A stretch of DNA of 64,000 nt from NCBI GenBank assembly GCA_018257865.1, contig JAEUBA010000008.1, positions 1 to 64,000 on the forward strand. Reading direction: 5' to 3'. Under the pieces are notes generated by a model that ran no database searches, was not told the origin of the DNA, and saw only the letters and a list, made by a program, of their open reading frames with translations. Source of the DNA: Stereocaulon alpinum (Eukaryota > Ascomycota > Lecanoromycetes > Lecanorales > Stereocaulaceae). The position numbers were made by a program, and so were the translations under genes. Positions within the stretch are counted from its first letter, which is position 1. Every line of letters starts with the position of its first letter. Positions 1 through 11,557 of the stretch are shown here, piece by piece.

Positions 1-1372
1 TATATACCGCCTAGGAGGCCTATACTTATATAAAGAATTAGATAGTATAATATCCCGCTAGTTATATTAGATAGTACTTACTTCTATCCTTATATACTTT
101 ACTTTAGGGGGGAGCTAACCCTTCAGCTTATAATTATAGTTATACGGCGTCGCTTATACTAAAAGCTCGCCTAGCTACTTAGATAGGGGCCGTCCTTTTC
201 TAAAATACGCCTTTTAATTTATAACTTAGTATATCCTTCTCTTAGTCTTATATACCTATAACCCCAGCCTTCCCCTAAGATAGACTGCGCGTTAGTCTTA
301 ACTAGTAGATACGTATTAAGCGTACGTAGATATTAGATTTTTTAAATTAACGGCTGGGTAGGTATTACCTATACTCTTTACTTATTAGGCTGAGATACTA
401 TACCTAATACTAATTCTTACTGTCTAGTCTCAATCATAGGGGAGGTATAATAGTTATAGTAGAGTTAGGGTAGGTATTATTATATTACCTGAAAAACTCT
501 ATATAGAGTTCTCAGTAACTACGCGACGTCTTAATATTATTTAACCTATAATATATTAGGGGAGATATCTCAGCTCTAAATAGGTATTCAGGTTCGTAGC
601 TAGTACCGCGTACAGGTGTATCTCTATCGCTAGCCTATAAGGAGTAGTATTAATTAAGTAATACGAAGTATAGGATATTTGGTATAGGATATTTAGAGTT
701 AATATATAAGATATTCGAATTAAGGGTAAACGGTAGCCTACCGTAAAAGGTAACCTATATTAAAAAATTAGTAACGGAGTTTATAGCAAGTCTTACGATA
801 CTATAATATACTAAGAGTCTTACAATACTATAAGAACGAGTTATATATAAGATATTAGAATTAAAATAGTAACTTACTATAATAGATAACCCACTTTATA
901 AGGCAACCTACTAGAATAGGTAACCTACTTTATACGAGGAAGATATTATAACGATAATAGGGTTTCGGACTACTATATTTACTTATCTATATTTACTTCT
1001 ATATCGAGAATAGGCGCCTATAATAATTAAACTTAATCCTTTAAGCTTCTTTATTCCTATACGCTAATAATATAAATTCTCTACTCTATTTATTATCCTC
1101 TACGACTCTATACGAGGAAGAAGGTATACGGAATATATTAGATATATATTAGATATAAACCTAACCCCGAATCTCGTTACCCCTACTAAACCCTAAAACC
1201 TTACTTATACCTTACTATACCTCTAGAATATTACTATACCTCTTATATACTTTTATAAGGATATAAGGAAGATAAATACTATTAGGGGACCTAGAGGAGG
1301 TAAGAATAAGTTAGGAAAAGAGGTAGAGGATAACCGTATACGTTAAGAACGAGACTAATAGTAGATAGTAAG

Positions 1373-1706
1373 AGCTTAATAGTTAGAAAGTATAAAGAGG
1401 AGGGGAAGCTTAATAAAGGTCTAGAAGTAGAAGGTATTAGGAATAAAGGTTTAGAAGGTAACTTTAGAAAAAGATAGGTTAGGAAAAGAAGTTTAGAAGG
1501 TAAGGTTAGGAGTAGAAGTAGAAGGTTAAATATTAGGAGTAGAAGATTAGGAGGTAATAATAGGACCTATAAAAGCTTAATAGTTAGAAAGTATAAAGAG
1601 GAGGAGAAGCTTAATAAAGGTCTAGAAGTAGAAGGTATTAGGAATAAAGGTTTAGAAGGTAACTTTAGGAAAAGACGGGTTAGGAAAAGAAGTTCTAAAG
1701 GTAATA
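1373..1706. repeat. Direct duplication of about 133 bp inside the RIP block
   Basis: The segment at about 1373-1505 recurs at about 1574-1706, offset by 201 bp, with only a handful of differences. It is followed by shorter purine-rich tandem units around 1740-1880, built on a TTTAGAAGGT...AGGAGT core, and by a 23-bp doublet near 1976-2025. The repeats are purine-rich on the plus strand and could be a decayed low-complexity coding repeat or a transposon's internal satellite. Confidence 0.8.
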
Positions 1707-2562
1707 TTAGGAGTAGAAGGTTAGAAGGTAATAATAGGATTAGGAGTTTAGAAGGTAAAGTCTTAAAAGGTACTCTTAGGAATAGGAGTTTAGATAGAGG
1801 TTTAGAAGGTACTCGTAGGACTAGGAGTTTAGATAGAGGTTTAGAAGGTACTCGTAGGACTAGGAGTTTAGAAGGGAATAAAAGTTTAGAAGATAAATAT
1901 ATAAAAGCTACCTTAAAAGAGGAAAGTAAGAGAGGTAGATAAAGATATTAGAGAATATTTCGTTAAGGCTCTAAAGAAGATAGAACTTAGATAAGTAGCG
2001 AAGAAGATAGAACTTAGATAAGTAGCGGGAAAGATATTAAATATATCGAATCTACTTAAGGAGGAATCTAAGGCCCCTAAAAATACCGACGTTCAGGACT
2101 TTATTATATTAATATATAAGGTTCCTCGTAAACGGAAGATAGCTACGGAATAGCGAGTAGAGCTAAAGTAGATACCGAAGTTATTAACTAAGACTCTAAA
2201 GATAGATAAGGAACTATTAGATATTAGTCTAAAGTAGTTACCTTAAAAGGAGAGATACCTAGAAGTACTATATTACTAGAACCTAAGAGGCTAATTAATA
2301 GTTAACTACTACTATTTAGAAAGAATAAAAAACCCTAATAGAGATAAATATATCTAGTCGGAAAATATCTTAAGGCCGATACTTAGGGATAGTAATATAC
2401 GAAAGTTTAGACTAAGAAATAAGTTACTATCGGTATTAGAAGTTAAGAACACCTAGTTAAAACACTAGCTAGCCGAAGCTAAACTATAAATATAAGCGAC
2501 TTAACCTACTAAAGTAGAGACTAAGGTCGTTAACGAAGATTATACTATTATAAAGGACCGCA

Positions 2563-2679
2563 CTATTATAATAGGTCGCTAACGAGGAGTTAGTAGTTAT
2601 CCTATTATAATAGGTCGCTAACGAGGAGTTAGTAGTTATCCTATTATAGTAGGTTACTAACGGGGAGTTAGTAGTCCTC
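2563..2679. repeat. Tandem repeat, 39-bp unit, three copies
   Basis: Copies lie at 2563-2601, 2602-2640 and 2641-2679. The first two are identical; the third differs at a few positions, mostly transitions. The unit contains GGTCGCTAACGAGGAGTTAG. Confidence 0.85.
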
Positions 2680-3269
2680 CTCTTAGTACTTTAGCTCTTA
2701 GCTATATCTATAGGAAATATTATCGCTAAATATCCGCCCCTCCTAAGTATAGCTCTATAAAGGTACCTATTAATAGGATATTATTTTTAAGTTACTAGCT
2801 GCGTATATAGTATACGGTAAGGATACTAGTAAGGCCTAGTATATACTAACGCTTTATAAGTAAGCTGCTACGGTATAATATTAGATAACTTATATATATT
2901 AGGTTACCTAATAAGTCTGAAATAATCTTTTTAGTATACGCTTATAACTTTCTAAGGATAATATATTTTACTAGAAGTATTAATACTACTATAGTATCTA
3001 AGTAGGGATACTAGTTACCTTAGGTTACTAAGTTACTAAAATATAACTTTACGGATATTAATCACTGCTTAACGAATTCTACTTATTTCAGCGTTAGAAT
3101 AAAAGTATGTTGCTAAGGCGCTAAGAGGGAGGGGGGAATCCTTTATCAGCCCTATAGCTGATTAGTCAGCTTTAAGCACTTAGCTAGAATTCTAGAATTC
3201 TATCACTTAGATAGATCATCATCCTACCACAATGCACGATCTCACCTAATCACCCATTACAATCGCTTT

Positions 3270-3506
3270 TCATTTGTCTACTATACCACTTTCAACAGTT
3301 TCCTTCACGTGGTCGAAATTAGCGTTGCTGATGTCCGTGTAGGTGTACCTTTCAAAGCGAGGAACATCATCTTCAGTACCACTTAATACCTGCATGATAG
3401 TCGACGCTGCGCCTCCAGTATCTGCGCCAATTTCAAGTACAGACAAGTGTAGGCTCTGGTGCCCGAGGAGGTCGAAGTAGTTCCCGACTGAGCGGCAAAA
3501 CATCGA
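3270..3506 (-). pseudogene. Polyketide synthase C-methyltransferase fragment
   Basis: The minus-strand frame encodes about 77 residues containing LEIGADTGGA and, further on, RFERYTYTDIS. These match the S-adenosylmethionine-binding motif I (LEIGAGTGG) and the following YTFTDIS block of the C-methyltransferase domain in fungal highly reducing polyketide synthases. Only this small piece is present; no ketosynthase, acyltransferase or other PKS domain is found nearby. The frame ends at a stop just after the motif region. Upstream on the same strand it runs directly into the MFS remnant, with the junction near 3505-3515, so this is a truncated, rearranged relic. The second Gly of motif I is Asp here, which would be unusual in an active enzyme. 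Confidence 0.75.
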
Positions 3507-4629
3507 AAGTTCCTATCGACCAGGTGTCCATTCACCCATGCCCCGAATGGAGTTCCAAGACCGGGTACAATGAGGATGAGTCCAATTTGTAAGTTATTGA
3601 CGCCATAGATCTCTTGGAATTGTGATGGTACGCTCGATGTTACGAAATAGAATCAGGCAAACGGGAAACCGTTACAAAGAAGGATGGACCCAGTAGAAAG
3701 CTCGAAGAGAAGCTGCAGCGTGGTAAGTGGGTTCGGAATCTTGATAGGACATTCTTCGGCCAGGGCGTCGCGCAGGGCGTAGAGTTCGTCCGGCGGGATT
3801 CCAGCCCGCGCTCTTGCCTTCTTGTCGCGATAGTTCAGGTAGGATTCGTTCCATGCGGGTGGCGGGACAGAGCCATCGCCTACAATATCGCGACACGTCT
3901 CAAGATAGAACAGGACAAGAGGCAGAAATAACGCAAAGGCGAAGATAGCAAGGAAGTAGAAGATGGACTTCCACCCAAGGTACTGGCTAAGCAGCCCGCC
4001 AAGGTTTGGACCAAGAGTGGGTCCAAGTGTCGAACCCAACGAGGCTATTCCCATGTACTTACCACGCTCTGACGATGTTACCAAGTCCGCGGCCACGGCG
4101 CTAGCCAATGCCACCGTCCCACTGCTGCCTGGGCTCTGAACAGCACGCAGGATTAGGAGCGCTGTGTAGGAGTTCTGCAGTGCCAGGCCGATGTTTGCGC
4201 AGATGTACACTGTGAAAAGAATTACATAGATTGGCCTTCTCCCGCCCGAGTCTGATAAAGAGCGTACAAATGTTGGCGCCAATCCTCGGAGCAACCAGAA
4301 ATCATCGTCAACGTCCGAAAGTTTGGTGCATAGACTGCTGGAAAGAAGAAGACGATGACAATTACCATATAAGTCATGATGGTCACGTTGATGAGCGAGG
4401 CGCTGACATGTAGGTCACTCCCTATTGAGTTCAGAGCAGGGTAGTAGATATTGGCCGAGAACGGTGAGAAGGTAGAAGCGAGTGCGGCGGTTAGTATGAT
4501 GAGTCTCTTCTGCCGTTTTGTGAAAGCAGAATATCGCTCACCCCCTATCAATGGGGTTTCCTCGTCCTCCGTAGGCTGCGGACCCCTATTCTTCTGCAGC
4601 CGTGTCTCTTCATCCATAGTATTGGTCAT
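3507..4629 (-). pseudogene. Broken MFS (DHA1-type) drug or metabolite transporter
   Basis: The minus-strand frames encode the N-terminal half of a major facilitator protein: a Thr/Glu-rich N-terminus, a first helix with ALASTFSPFSANIYYPAL, then RGLAPTFVRSLSDSGGRRP, and GSTLGPTLGPNLGG, typical of fungal multidrug-type DHA1 carriers. Three faults are visible. The frame changes near 4290-4340, and no phase-consistent GT-AG intron was found there. An in-frame TGA at 3653-3655 interrupts the segment before YFVTSSVPSQF. After VNGHLVDRNFR the similarity stops and the polyketide synthase fragment begins, so helices of roughly the C-terminal third are lost. The start at 4629 (MTNTMDEE) was preferred over 4695. 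A transporter beside a PKS relic suggests a decayed biosynthetic cluster. Confidence 0.75.
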
Positions 4630-4699
4630 GATGGGGTCTGATATATGCTTCAAGGTTCTGACTAAATAGTCTACCATGAAGCTGGATAATCCCACTAAC

Positions 4700-5275
4700 T
4701 TCTAGGGTTTCAGGCCCTAGTAATATTTTATAATGCTCTTGTTCTATATAAGCTTCACTCTCGGTCTCGCCATGGAGGAGTCTGAGACTGCTCGGGCTTG
4801 GCTAAGAATCTCTCCGGGCTGTTGTCCAAGTCTCAGGCTGTTACAGCAATTTCTACCGGTAAATCAACAGATAAATGGGCATTGCTCGCCGGAGATTATC
4901 GAATGCGGCAACCTGGGAGAGACTAACTACCACGTGTTTTGCACTTTCTCGGTCTGCGAGGGTCCCTTACCATGGACACTCGGTCTTGGAGGGAAGTCGA
5001 GTAAAACTGGGCATAATCGTTCTTTCACACTGCTTTCTATGCGCCGTAGAGCCTGAGATAATTGAGCAAGGAGAGATGGACGAATGTCAACCACTCTTGA
5101 ATACCAACATTCTAAACTATATCTATCAAATTGAAAAAGCTGATGGCCCTTACAGTTATGCAAAGGCTGCCAGGACAACTCAAGTTAACCAAATGCCATT
5201 AAATTCAAGCCAGAAGCCTTATCAACGGTGTGGGACAAGTCTTTACCGCCTTCACTACTTGTACCAGCCCAACAT
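4700..5275. other. No recognisable gene
   Basis: Short overlapping open frames exist on both strands, none with recognisable motifs or a convincing splice structure. This interval separates the MFS remnant from the 3' end of the NTF2/SnoaL-like gene. Confidence 0.5.
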
Positions 5276-6076
5276 TCAATGCTTAGGTCGATCGCCTTCA
5301 GGCATCAATTGCTCTAATTCCGTCAAATGAGGCATGCCTGCTGGTCCTGGCTCGAATTGCGTATGATCTGTATACCTAGTGGCATTCCACCAGATTTCGT
5401 TCTGATGCAACATCTGCGACACCCTTGTACAATCGATATATGTCCGCACCTTAATCATCTGCTCGTGCTCACTCCATCTTGTTACCCATACGTTGACGAT
5501 GTCGAAATCTAATCCTGGTTAGCACAGCGCCTTCATCAGCCTTCTCTCGAGTCATACCCCGCTTAGGGTAGGGAGTACGTATCATGGAGAGGGCGTCCAG
5601 TTATCTACATACCGCTGATCGCTTGTCCTCTGATAATCATCTCCTGCACCGACCATTCCTGGTTACCATCCCCATGTATAGCCATTGGGTTCACATGAAA
5701 CGCATCAGGGCGTTCTGAAGCAGTGATACTGACGCGGCGGAGGGCGTTGACGTAGAAGTGCATCAAGTCATGATAGACGCCCGCACCTGGATGATAGCCC
5801 ACAATGATGAAGTGAGCATCTTTATTGATGATAGTAGATATTCGGCTCAGATCGGTCGCTAGTGTTTTCAAAGCCTAGTATATGTATGGCTGCGACACGT
5901 ATTTACAGTCCGTTTCGGGATTCTCGAAGAAGAACCCGTCTCTGTTGCCACGAATAATATCCTCAGGTGTGACGGCATAATAATTCTTCGGGTCAGCAAT
6001 TGTAGCTGCAGCTTGGCAGTCTTCTGGGATCGGTATTTGAGCCTGGCGATCGTTATTAACGAAGGCTGTGACACGA
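5276..6076 (-). CDS. NTF2/SnoaL-like domain protein (5' end unresolved)
   Basis: Two exons join well: one ending at 5613 (AGC G) and one from 5514 to the stop at 5276, separated by a 98-bp intron (GTATGT...GCTAACCAG) in phase 1. The joined frame carries FIIVGYHPGAGVYHD, a His-Gly-Asp-Gly-Asn strand (VNPMAIHGDGNQEWSV) and, after the splice, VWVTRWSEHEQMIKVRTYID. This spacing is typical of SnoaL-like members of the NTF2 fold, which often act as small cyclases or isomerases in secondary metabolism. Upstream, a frame reading PKNYYAVTPEDIIRGNRDG at about 5900-6076 probably belongs to the same gene, but the link would need a 36-bp intron, and further upstream the frame breaks. The gene may be real with an unrecognised first exon, or decaying like its neighbours. 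Confidence 0.5.
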
Positions 6077-6099
6077 GCCGCAGCCGGCGAACTCTAGGC

Positions 6100-7685
6100 C
6101 ACCAACGCCAGAAGAAGGCATGGATTCTTCGTTGTACAAAGTAGATTATAGTCCTCCACATCGACTAGTGTACCTGCAGCTCCTCGGACAACAGTGGTCG
6201 CCTTTCCGGAAGATATTCTAGTCTTCTCAGTGCTACCATCTACACTTCAGCGGTAGAATAGACCGTTGATTGGATAGACCCAGCTGGAACGAGGTTTAGA
6301 CTCGGCCGCTCATTGATGTTGTTTCTCTTCATACCCGACTATCCTATCTTACAGCTATTACGTCAACTAAGCTAGGCACTCAATCGTAGTAAAGCTTATT
6401 GTCCTCAAGGATAATAGTAGATCTAGCACCACCCTAAGAGGGTAGTGGAGCTCTTTGGAATTGGCAGCTTCGGGTAGGCGCATCAGTAACTACAGAGAAA
6501 GTTGCAGAGTCTTAGGTGGATTTGGGGGATAGAAGACGAAGCTGTTCGACTTCTACTAGCCAGCGACATCATTGCGTGCCCTTTGAATCAGTCATCACAC
6601 AGGAGACATTTTCGAGCACCAGGTATCCTTCTAAAGGTAGGTAGATTATTAAAACTCTCAGGCATCTACCTCGGCGCTGAATATCGAATCCAGAATTGCC
6701 GTTGGATCACTAGTCACACTTCTCAACGATGCAGAGATATTTCGCCATCGCTACGTACACCCGATGATGAGTGACATTGCTCTGAGACTCTATGCAGTGG
6801 GCTCCTCTGTAGCGCTGGCCTTCATCAATTCAAAAATCATCAACCATCAACTTCAATAAGGCATCCATATATATTCTACCCACATTACTCGCTCGAAACA
6901 CCACTCCGCCGACTCTGTACATTAACGTATCCCATGGACGACCAGACACCTCATCGTAGGTTAGGGCTAGGTTTATCGAGGTGCCACTCTGGCCATCCAT
7001 GGGATAGGTGAAAGACATCTTCATCTCTCGCTTTCTCCCAGTACTCACCATCACTGTATATAGCATCCTTTGGTCTAGTGCCGACAACTTCTATCGCCGT
7101 CATCAACCACATGCTGGGATGGACAATGCAGCGCCGGCTACTTGTCTGCAAACATGCTCTTGGATTGTCCAGGCTGTATATCGATTGCCATCACAATCAA
7201 AACGGTATGGAGCGGCCATTGGAGAGTCGCTGTGTCATCATCATGGAACGCTGCGAGGGCGAAAATTGATTGCTTACGTAGAGCTTCATTCCGAAATATT
7301 TCGTGATCTGCAGGGAAAAGGATTTGGATCTTAGAGGGTTGCGGAGCTGCGAATTGGGCACTCCTGATTCACCTGACGCAAGTCAATTCCAGCCCATTCG
7401 ATTCCAAGAGCACGCAATCAAGCCTATTCAATAAAGAGAAGTTGGGGGAACGGCGTTCATCACGCTTTATCACTACCAAAAGAGCCCATTGTGCATCGTT
7501 CGAAGCCGTGAGAGTGTCGTCAGGGATTCTTCTTAGATGCCCGAAAGTGTCTCCACTTGCAATCATCATCGTAGGAATTTAATGCCTCGCTAAGTCGATA
7601 TGTACCAGGGACCGCTGTTGAAGCGACCCTTATGAATGATCTCATCCCACCCACCACCGGACAGCGCCTCCCAACCCCCTCAAGC
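6100..7685. other. No confidently assigned gene
   Basis: Minus-strand open frames at 6830-7087 and about 7100-7330 look weakly coding (for example ALDQRMLYTVMVSTGRKR and RFDCDGNRYTAWTIQEHV) but could not be joined into one model or matched to a family. The rest shows nothing recognisable. The block may contain further decayed genes of the 3-6 kb locus. Confidence 0.35.
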
Positions 7686-8538
7686 TCACGTCGCCTTCTT
7701 AGCCTTCTCTCTCCTCTCCCGCTCTCGCTTGGCGTATATTTCGCTCGTAAACGGATCCTCAAACTGCAGCGCAGCTCGGTACACTAGGTACACCTCCAGC
7801 GTCAAAAGCACCCCCGCCAGCCGTCCATAAAGCAACGCCGTCCCCAAAAAACTCATCGTACTCCCCCAATACATCGGCGCACTCGTAATATTAAACGGAA
7901 ACCCCGTAACAGGCTCATCCATCAAGATGCCGAAATAGTCGCCGAGAAAGGTACCGGTGATGCCCAGGGCGTAGTAGGATGTCAGGACGAGTGTGTTACC
8001 GACGGCTAGGAGGATGTAGGCGAGGTAAGGGTGGTGGAGGGCCGGGGTGTAGGGTTGGGTGCGGAGGACGCGCTCGTAGAGGGCATCGCGGAAGAGACCG
8101 AGGGTGAAGATTGTGATGGCGAGGACGTAGCAGGCGCGGAGGGAGTTGTTGTTGAAGAGGCGGGTTAGGGTTTTGTTGTGGTATTCTTGTTCGATTCAGT
8201 TTAGGCGGGGCAGATGGGGAGGGAGGGATAAGTGGTGGTGGAGGAGGACGGGGTGGGTGGGGGGTTTTACCACTTCGGGCGACGATGCTGGAGAGGGAGT
8301 GTTAGCTGGTATGGCAATGGAATAGATTAGGCTGTGGAGTGCTTGGGAAAAGGTCTTTGGACGGGTTTGAAGGCTGGGGGACTTACTTCCAGAACGTGGG
8401 GTTGAATGCTATGGCGAGGGCGGAGACTAGGTGGGGGGTTAGGTCAGTCACGGGTTTATAGAGAGAGCTTGAATGGGGCTAGGTACAGTAGAGGGTGTTT
8501 GAGGAGAAGTCTATGAGTCCTCCTGCTACTTTTGACAT
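7686..8538 (-). CDS. OPI3: Phospholipid N-methyltransferase (Opi3 type)
   Basis: Four exons (8538-8487, 8426-8387, 8287-8271, 8185-7686) join in phase to 202 codons plus stop; introns are 60, 99 and 85 bp with GT-AG ends. The protein begins MSKVAGGLIDFSSNTLY and continues through AFNPTFWNIVARSEYHNKT, YYALGITGTFLGDYFGI and GFPFNITSAPMYWGSTMSF to RFEDPFTSEIYAKRERER-like residues near the C-terminus. This is the pattern of the fungal endoplasmic-reticulum enzyme that converts monomethyl phosphatidylethanolamine to phosphatidylcholine using S-adenosylmethionine. Length (about 200 residues) and several hydrophobic segments fit the family. The very small second and third exons (40 and 17 bp) explain why the N-terminal half is easily missed. 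The neighbouring RXT2 gene lies upstream on the same strand, 272 bp away. Confidence 0.93.
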
Positions 8539-8810
8539 GGTGGGTGAACTTAAGAAGTGGAGGCTCTAGATGGGGTAGATTGTTAGGTTTTCGTAGAAAT
8601 ATCGGGACGGTTATAGCTTGCTTTTCGGACAAGGTTGATGTGCTACCGTATGACGTCGAATTGCAGAGCCTCACTTGCATAATCAGGGAATGGCATACCA
8701 AATCTATTATATCTGTTGAGGATCTGGTATAGTCACTAGATAGGCTGTTATGGCATCGCTCAATGGGTATCGTATCATATGCGAAAGTCCAACCGTGCTT
8801 TTTGACAAAG

Positions 8811-10678
8811 TCATGCTCTCCGTCCACGAGTCTTCTTCCCCTGTATAACGTTGTCGTCCTCATCGTCATTATGGCCCTTCCTCAAATCATCTTCCAAGTC
8901 CCATTCGTCCTTGTCATACCAATCCTCTCCATCACTCATTTCACCCACATGTCCCTCGGCCTTGCACCATTTGAACACTGTTTTACGTTTTCGATCTGCT
9001 TCTAGTAATCCGTCGTAGATTCTTTCCGCACCTCGACAGACTTCTTCCTGCTTCTGTACATACATCGTGAGCATGCGGCGCGTATCATCGGCCTCGTTCG
9101 GTGGAAGCCCAAAGTCTTTGTCTGCAAGGGCTGCTTGTGGTATCAGGAACATAGGGTGTATCTCTGGTGTGACCCAAGAGTCTGGCGAGTCAGCGCGAGA
9201 GGATGGCGTAGGCTCGGAGGCAGCTTGGGCTTGGGCTCGTGTTCGCATACGGCGAGGAGCGCGCCGCGAGTCATTGTCGTCTTCAAGGTCCATTTCTCCA
9301 TCATCCTCCTTGCCACCCTGTGCCTCTGGCGCAGTGTCGTTACTGATTGGGGCATCGACGGCCTTTGCAGCTGTTCCAAATCCTTCGATGCTGTTGTCTA
9401 GTAATGGAATGGTCCTGGTTACACTCATTTCGTGGTCCACTGCCTCCGGAGCGGATGCCATCTCCTCGTCCTTGGTACTTTCTGGTCGTTCTCTTCGAAC
9501 GATTGAGGTTTCGGGGCCGACCACATTGACGATCTCGTCTTCAGGTCTCCGATTGGACTCATCAGCGTCCCCAGGGTCAACTATCTTTTTGGTGACCTTG
9601 TCCTCGGGTTGAGCCATCTCGACGTTGCGCACCTCACTTGTAGCGTTAATGCCCAGCACTTCTGACGCTTCTTTCGTAGGCGAATCAGGTGGCAGGGTGC
9701 TGTTGGTCACTGTCTCGTTCGTAGCAATGCTAGACGCGGCAGCCGGGCCTTCGTGGGTTCCATTGACAGCTCCATCAGTCAGATTAAAACGCATGGAGCT
9801 CTTGGAGCCCACACGGATGTCTAGTGTTGTATCGCCGTTCAGATTGCCATTGACAACATCTGGTGCAGCAGTCCCATCTGAGTATTGGGACGTTCGGCCA
9901 GACGCAATGTTTTTGTAAAGCTTTCCGGTATCGAATATCTCCTCATCACTTTCGGAGTATAGTAGACCGCAGGGTATCCAAGTCACATCCCCTCGGAACT
10001 TTGTCAATAGCTGCTTCGCGTTGCTCAACGTCTTTCTCTCACGTTGTACCATGACACAAGCCTGTTGCACCATATCGGTCAACGTGGTTGAAATATACGG
10101 GACGCTTAGCGAAGGATGATCAGGAAGATTCGCAGCAGACGTTAGAGGTAGGAGCAATTCTGCGAGGCGTTAGAGCTATAAGGGTTCCAATGCAAAAGCT
10201 TGAGCCAAGGTTGCTCACCTTCTAATCTGATACCCGCATATGGATTGTCTTCTGCAGCTCGGGCATCTGCTTCCTCGTCTGATTCATCACTTGGTATCTC
10301 GTCTCCGTCACCATCGTAGCGCTTTGGGTTCCGTCGAAGTATGTCCCTCTTATAGCCTGCATACTCAATGCTCTAACCCATGCTTGTCAGCATCATGGCT
10401 TTTAGTGATTCCAGCTGTCTGTTCTCACTCTTTTGTAGACCTTTGGGCCCCTCGATCGACCAGACTGTCCATCTCGTATGTGGTGCGCCTTGCGTTTGAG
10501 CTTGTTCCCGCGGTTGGTGGGCTGGAGGTAGGGCTCGTCCGAATCTGAAGCTGTTGGACCAGGATTGAGTCAGTGCGCTGTCAAAGGGGTTCCATTGAGA
10601 ATTCATACAGTCTTGATATCTAGCGATCGCTCGTTTCATGCCAGCTATAGTCTCTGCGATCAAGGCAGCTTGGGCCAT
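8811..10678 (-). CDS. RXT2: Rxt2-like subunit of the Rpd3L histone deacetylase complex
   Basis: Four exons (10678-10609, 10550-10429, 10372-10219, 10159-8811) join in phase to 564 codons; introns are 58, 56 and 59 bp, each with a clear branch site such as CTGAC. The N-terminus MAQAALIAETIAGMKRAI, the basic block TNRGNKLKRKAHHIRDG, EYAGYKRDILRRNPKRYD and NPYAGIRLEELLLPLTS are hallmarks of the Rxt2 N-terminal domain. This protein is a component of the large Rpd3/Sin3 deacetylase complex, so a nuclear role in transcriptional repression is inferred. The middle is a long, low-complexity acidic and Ser/Thr-rich region; the C-terminus has an acidic stretch (DDEDD) followed by a basic tail (KKTRGRR). 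The second in-frame Met (10678) was chosen over 10684 because family members start MAQA. Confidence 0.88.
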
Positions 10679-11094
10679 CTTCAACCGCGAGGGGCCGAGG
10701 CCTTAATAGACAAGCAATAGCAGAAGCCCGTGTATCCGAATTAACTCTGTTCAAAGGGGTATGTGTTAATCTCAATCGACCTTGACCCTCTGGGAGGCTT
10801 GGGCGCCTGTTGTAAAGGGAATTGGGTGACTGCGCAACACAGCGCGTGTGTTGTAGGGCGAAACTGCCAGGAGGATTGTCGTCTTCGGAGGAGCAATCTC
10901 GCCGTTGTCTAGAAGCAAATAGTAGAACGGTATTGTATGATCGCTTCGCTACTAGTAGTGACGGTGAAGAGGGAAAATATGGATGCGTGTGGGCACAGAG
11001 CGCATGGCTAAGGTGTGCAAGTCACAAGTACTACGGGCGTCTGATCGAGTTCAAAGTGAAGCACAAAGTCGCGCCAAGACGTTCGTCATTGCCG
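10679..11094. other. Intergenic, no gene seen
   Basis: The region upstream of RXT2, presumably its promoter. No motif stands out. Its right end abuts the MITE target-site duplication. Confidence 0.5.
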
Positions 11095-11103
11095 GATCTC
11101 CCG

Positions 11104-11557
11104 CGGGTTCCAGCTCGACAGGGGTCAACACTAGGTCGTCGGGGGTCACCAGTCTAACTCCCGCTGAACCTCGGCAGGGGTGAGAACCTCATCCAGGGTT
11201 AATAATCCGAATATGCTGAGTATATACCGAGTATATACCTTATAGACTTAGGGAGGTTAGGGTAGGTGCTCGACGGAGTCGCCCCCCGGGAGGGCCGTCG
11301 GAGGCATAATTAGGGTCAGGGTTAGTAGTTAGGTAGTCAGGGTTAGTATATGGTATATATATAGTAGGTATATTATAGAGGCTGATTAGGGCATATGCTC
11401 AGTATATACGAATATTAGGGGGGAAACTCCGGGGGTAGTCTAGCCTATACTGAGCATATGCTAAGAGCTCGTCCGGGGTTAAGATTTTATTTTTTTGCGG
11501 GAGCTAGACTAGTGACCCCCAACGACGTAGTGTTGACCCCTGTCGAGCTGAGACCCC
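11104..11557. mobile_element. MITE with 61-bp terminal inverted repeats (Mutator-like target duplication)
   Basis: The left terminus 11104-11164 and the reverse complement of the right terminus 11497-11557 match at 54 of 61 positions, sharing CAGCTCGACAGGGGTCAACA. The element is flanked by a perfect 9-bp direct repeat, GATCTCCCG, at 11095-11103 and 11558-11566. Nine-base duplications with long inverted ends are characteristic of Mutator-like elements. The 332-bp interior has no useful open frame, is TpA-rich and RIP-like, and holds a second, subterminal inverted pair built on GCATATGCTCAGTATA (about 11391-11408) and its complement (about 11444-11462), plus short repeats of TCAGGGTTAG. It is therefore a non-autonomous element depending on a transposase elsewhere. 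Confidence 0.9.

Larger units (their letters stand above)
1..3200. repeat. RIP-degraded repeat block
   Basis: This stretch is extremely rich in TpA steps and nearly devoid of CpA and TpG, the pattern left by fungal repeat-induced point mutation, which turns CpA into TpA on both strands. No open frame of useful length survives. Internal direct and tandem repeats are present and are listed separately. Near its right edge, at about 3119-3138, there is a purine run (a GAGGGAGGGGGGAA core) of the kind found as a polypurine tract next to the 3' LTR of retrotransposons, but no LTR pair was seen inside the window. Base composition returns to normal near 3200. The likely origin is an old transposable element cut by the window edge; the family cannot be named. 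Confidence 0.85.

Noticed and set aside
4290..4340. Intron explaining the frame change in the MFS gene
   Set aside because: All GT-AG pairs tried gave the wrong phase or a stop; with the additional TGA downstream, a pseudogene is the simpler reading.
9067..9612. 181-codon plus-strand ORF
   Set aside because: It is antisense to the acidic, low-complexity middle of RXT2, which is firmly supported by conserved blocks.
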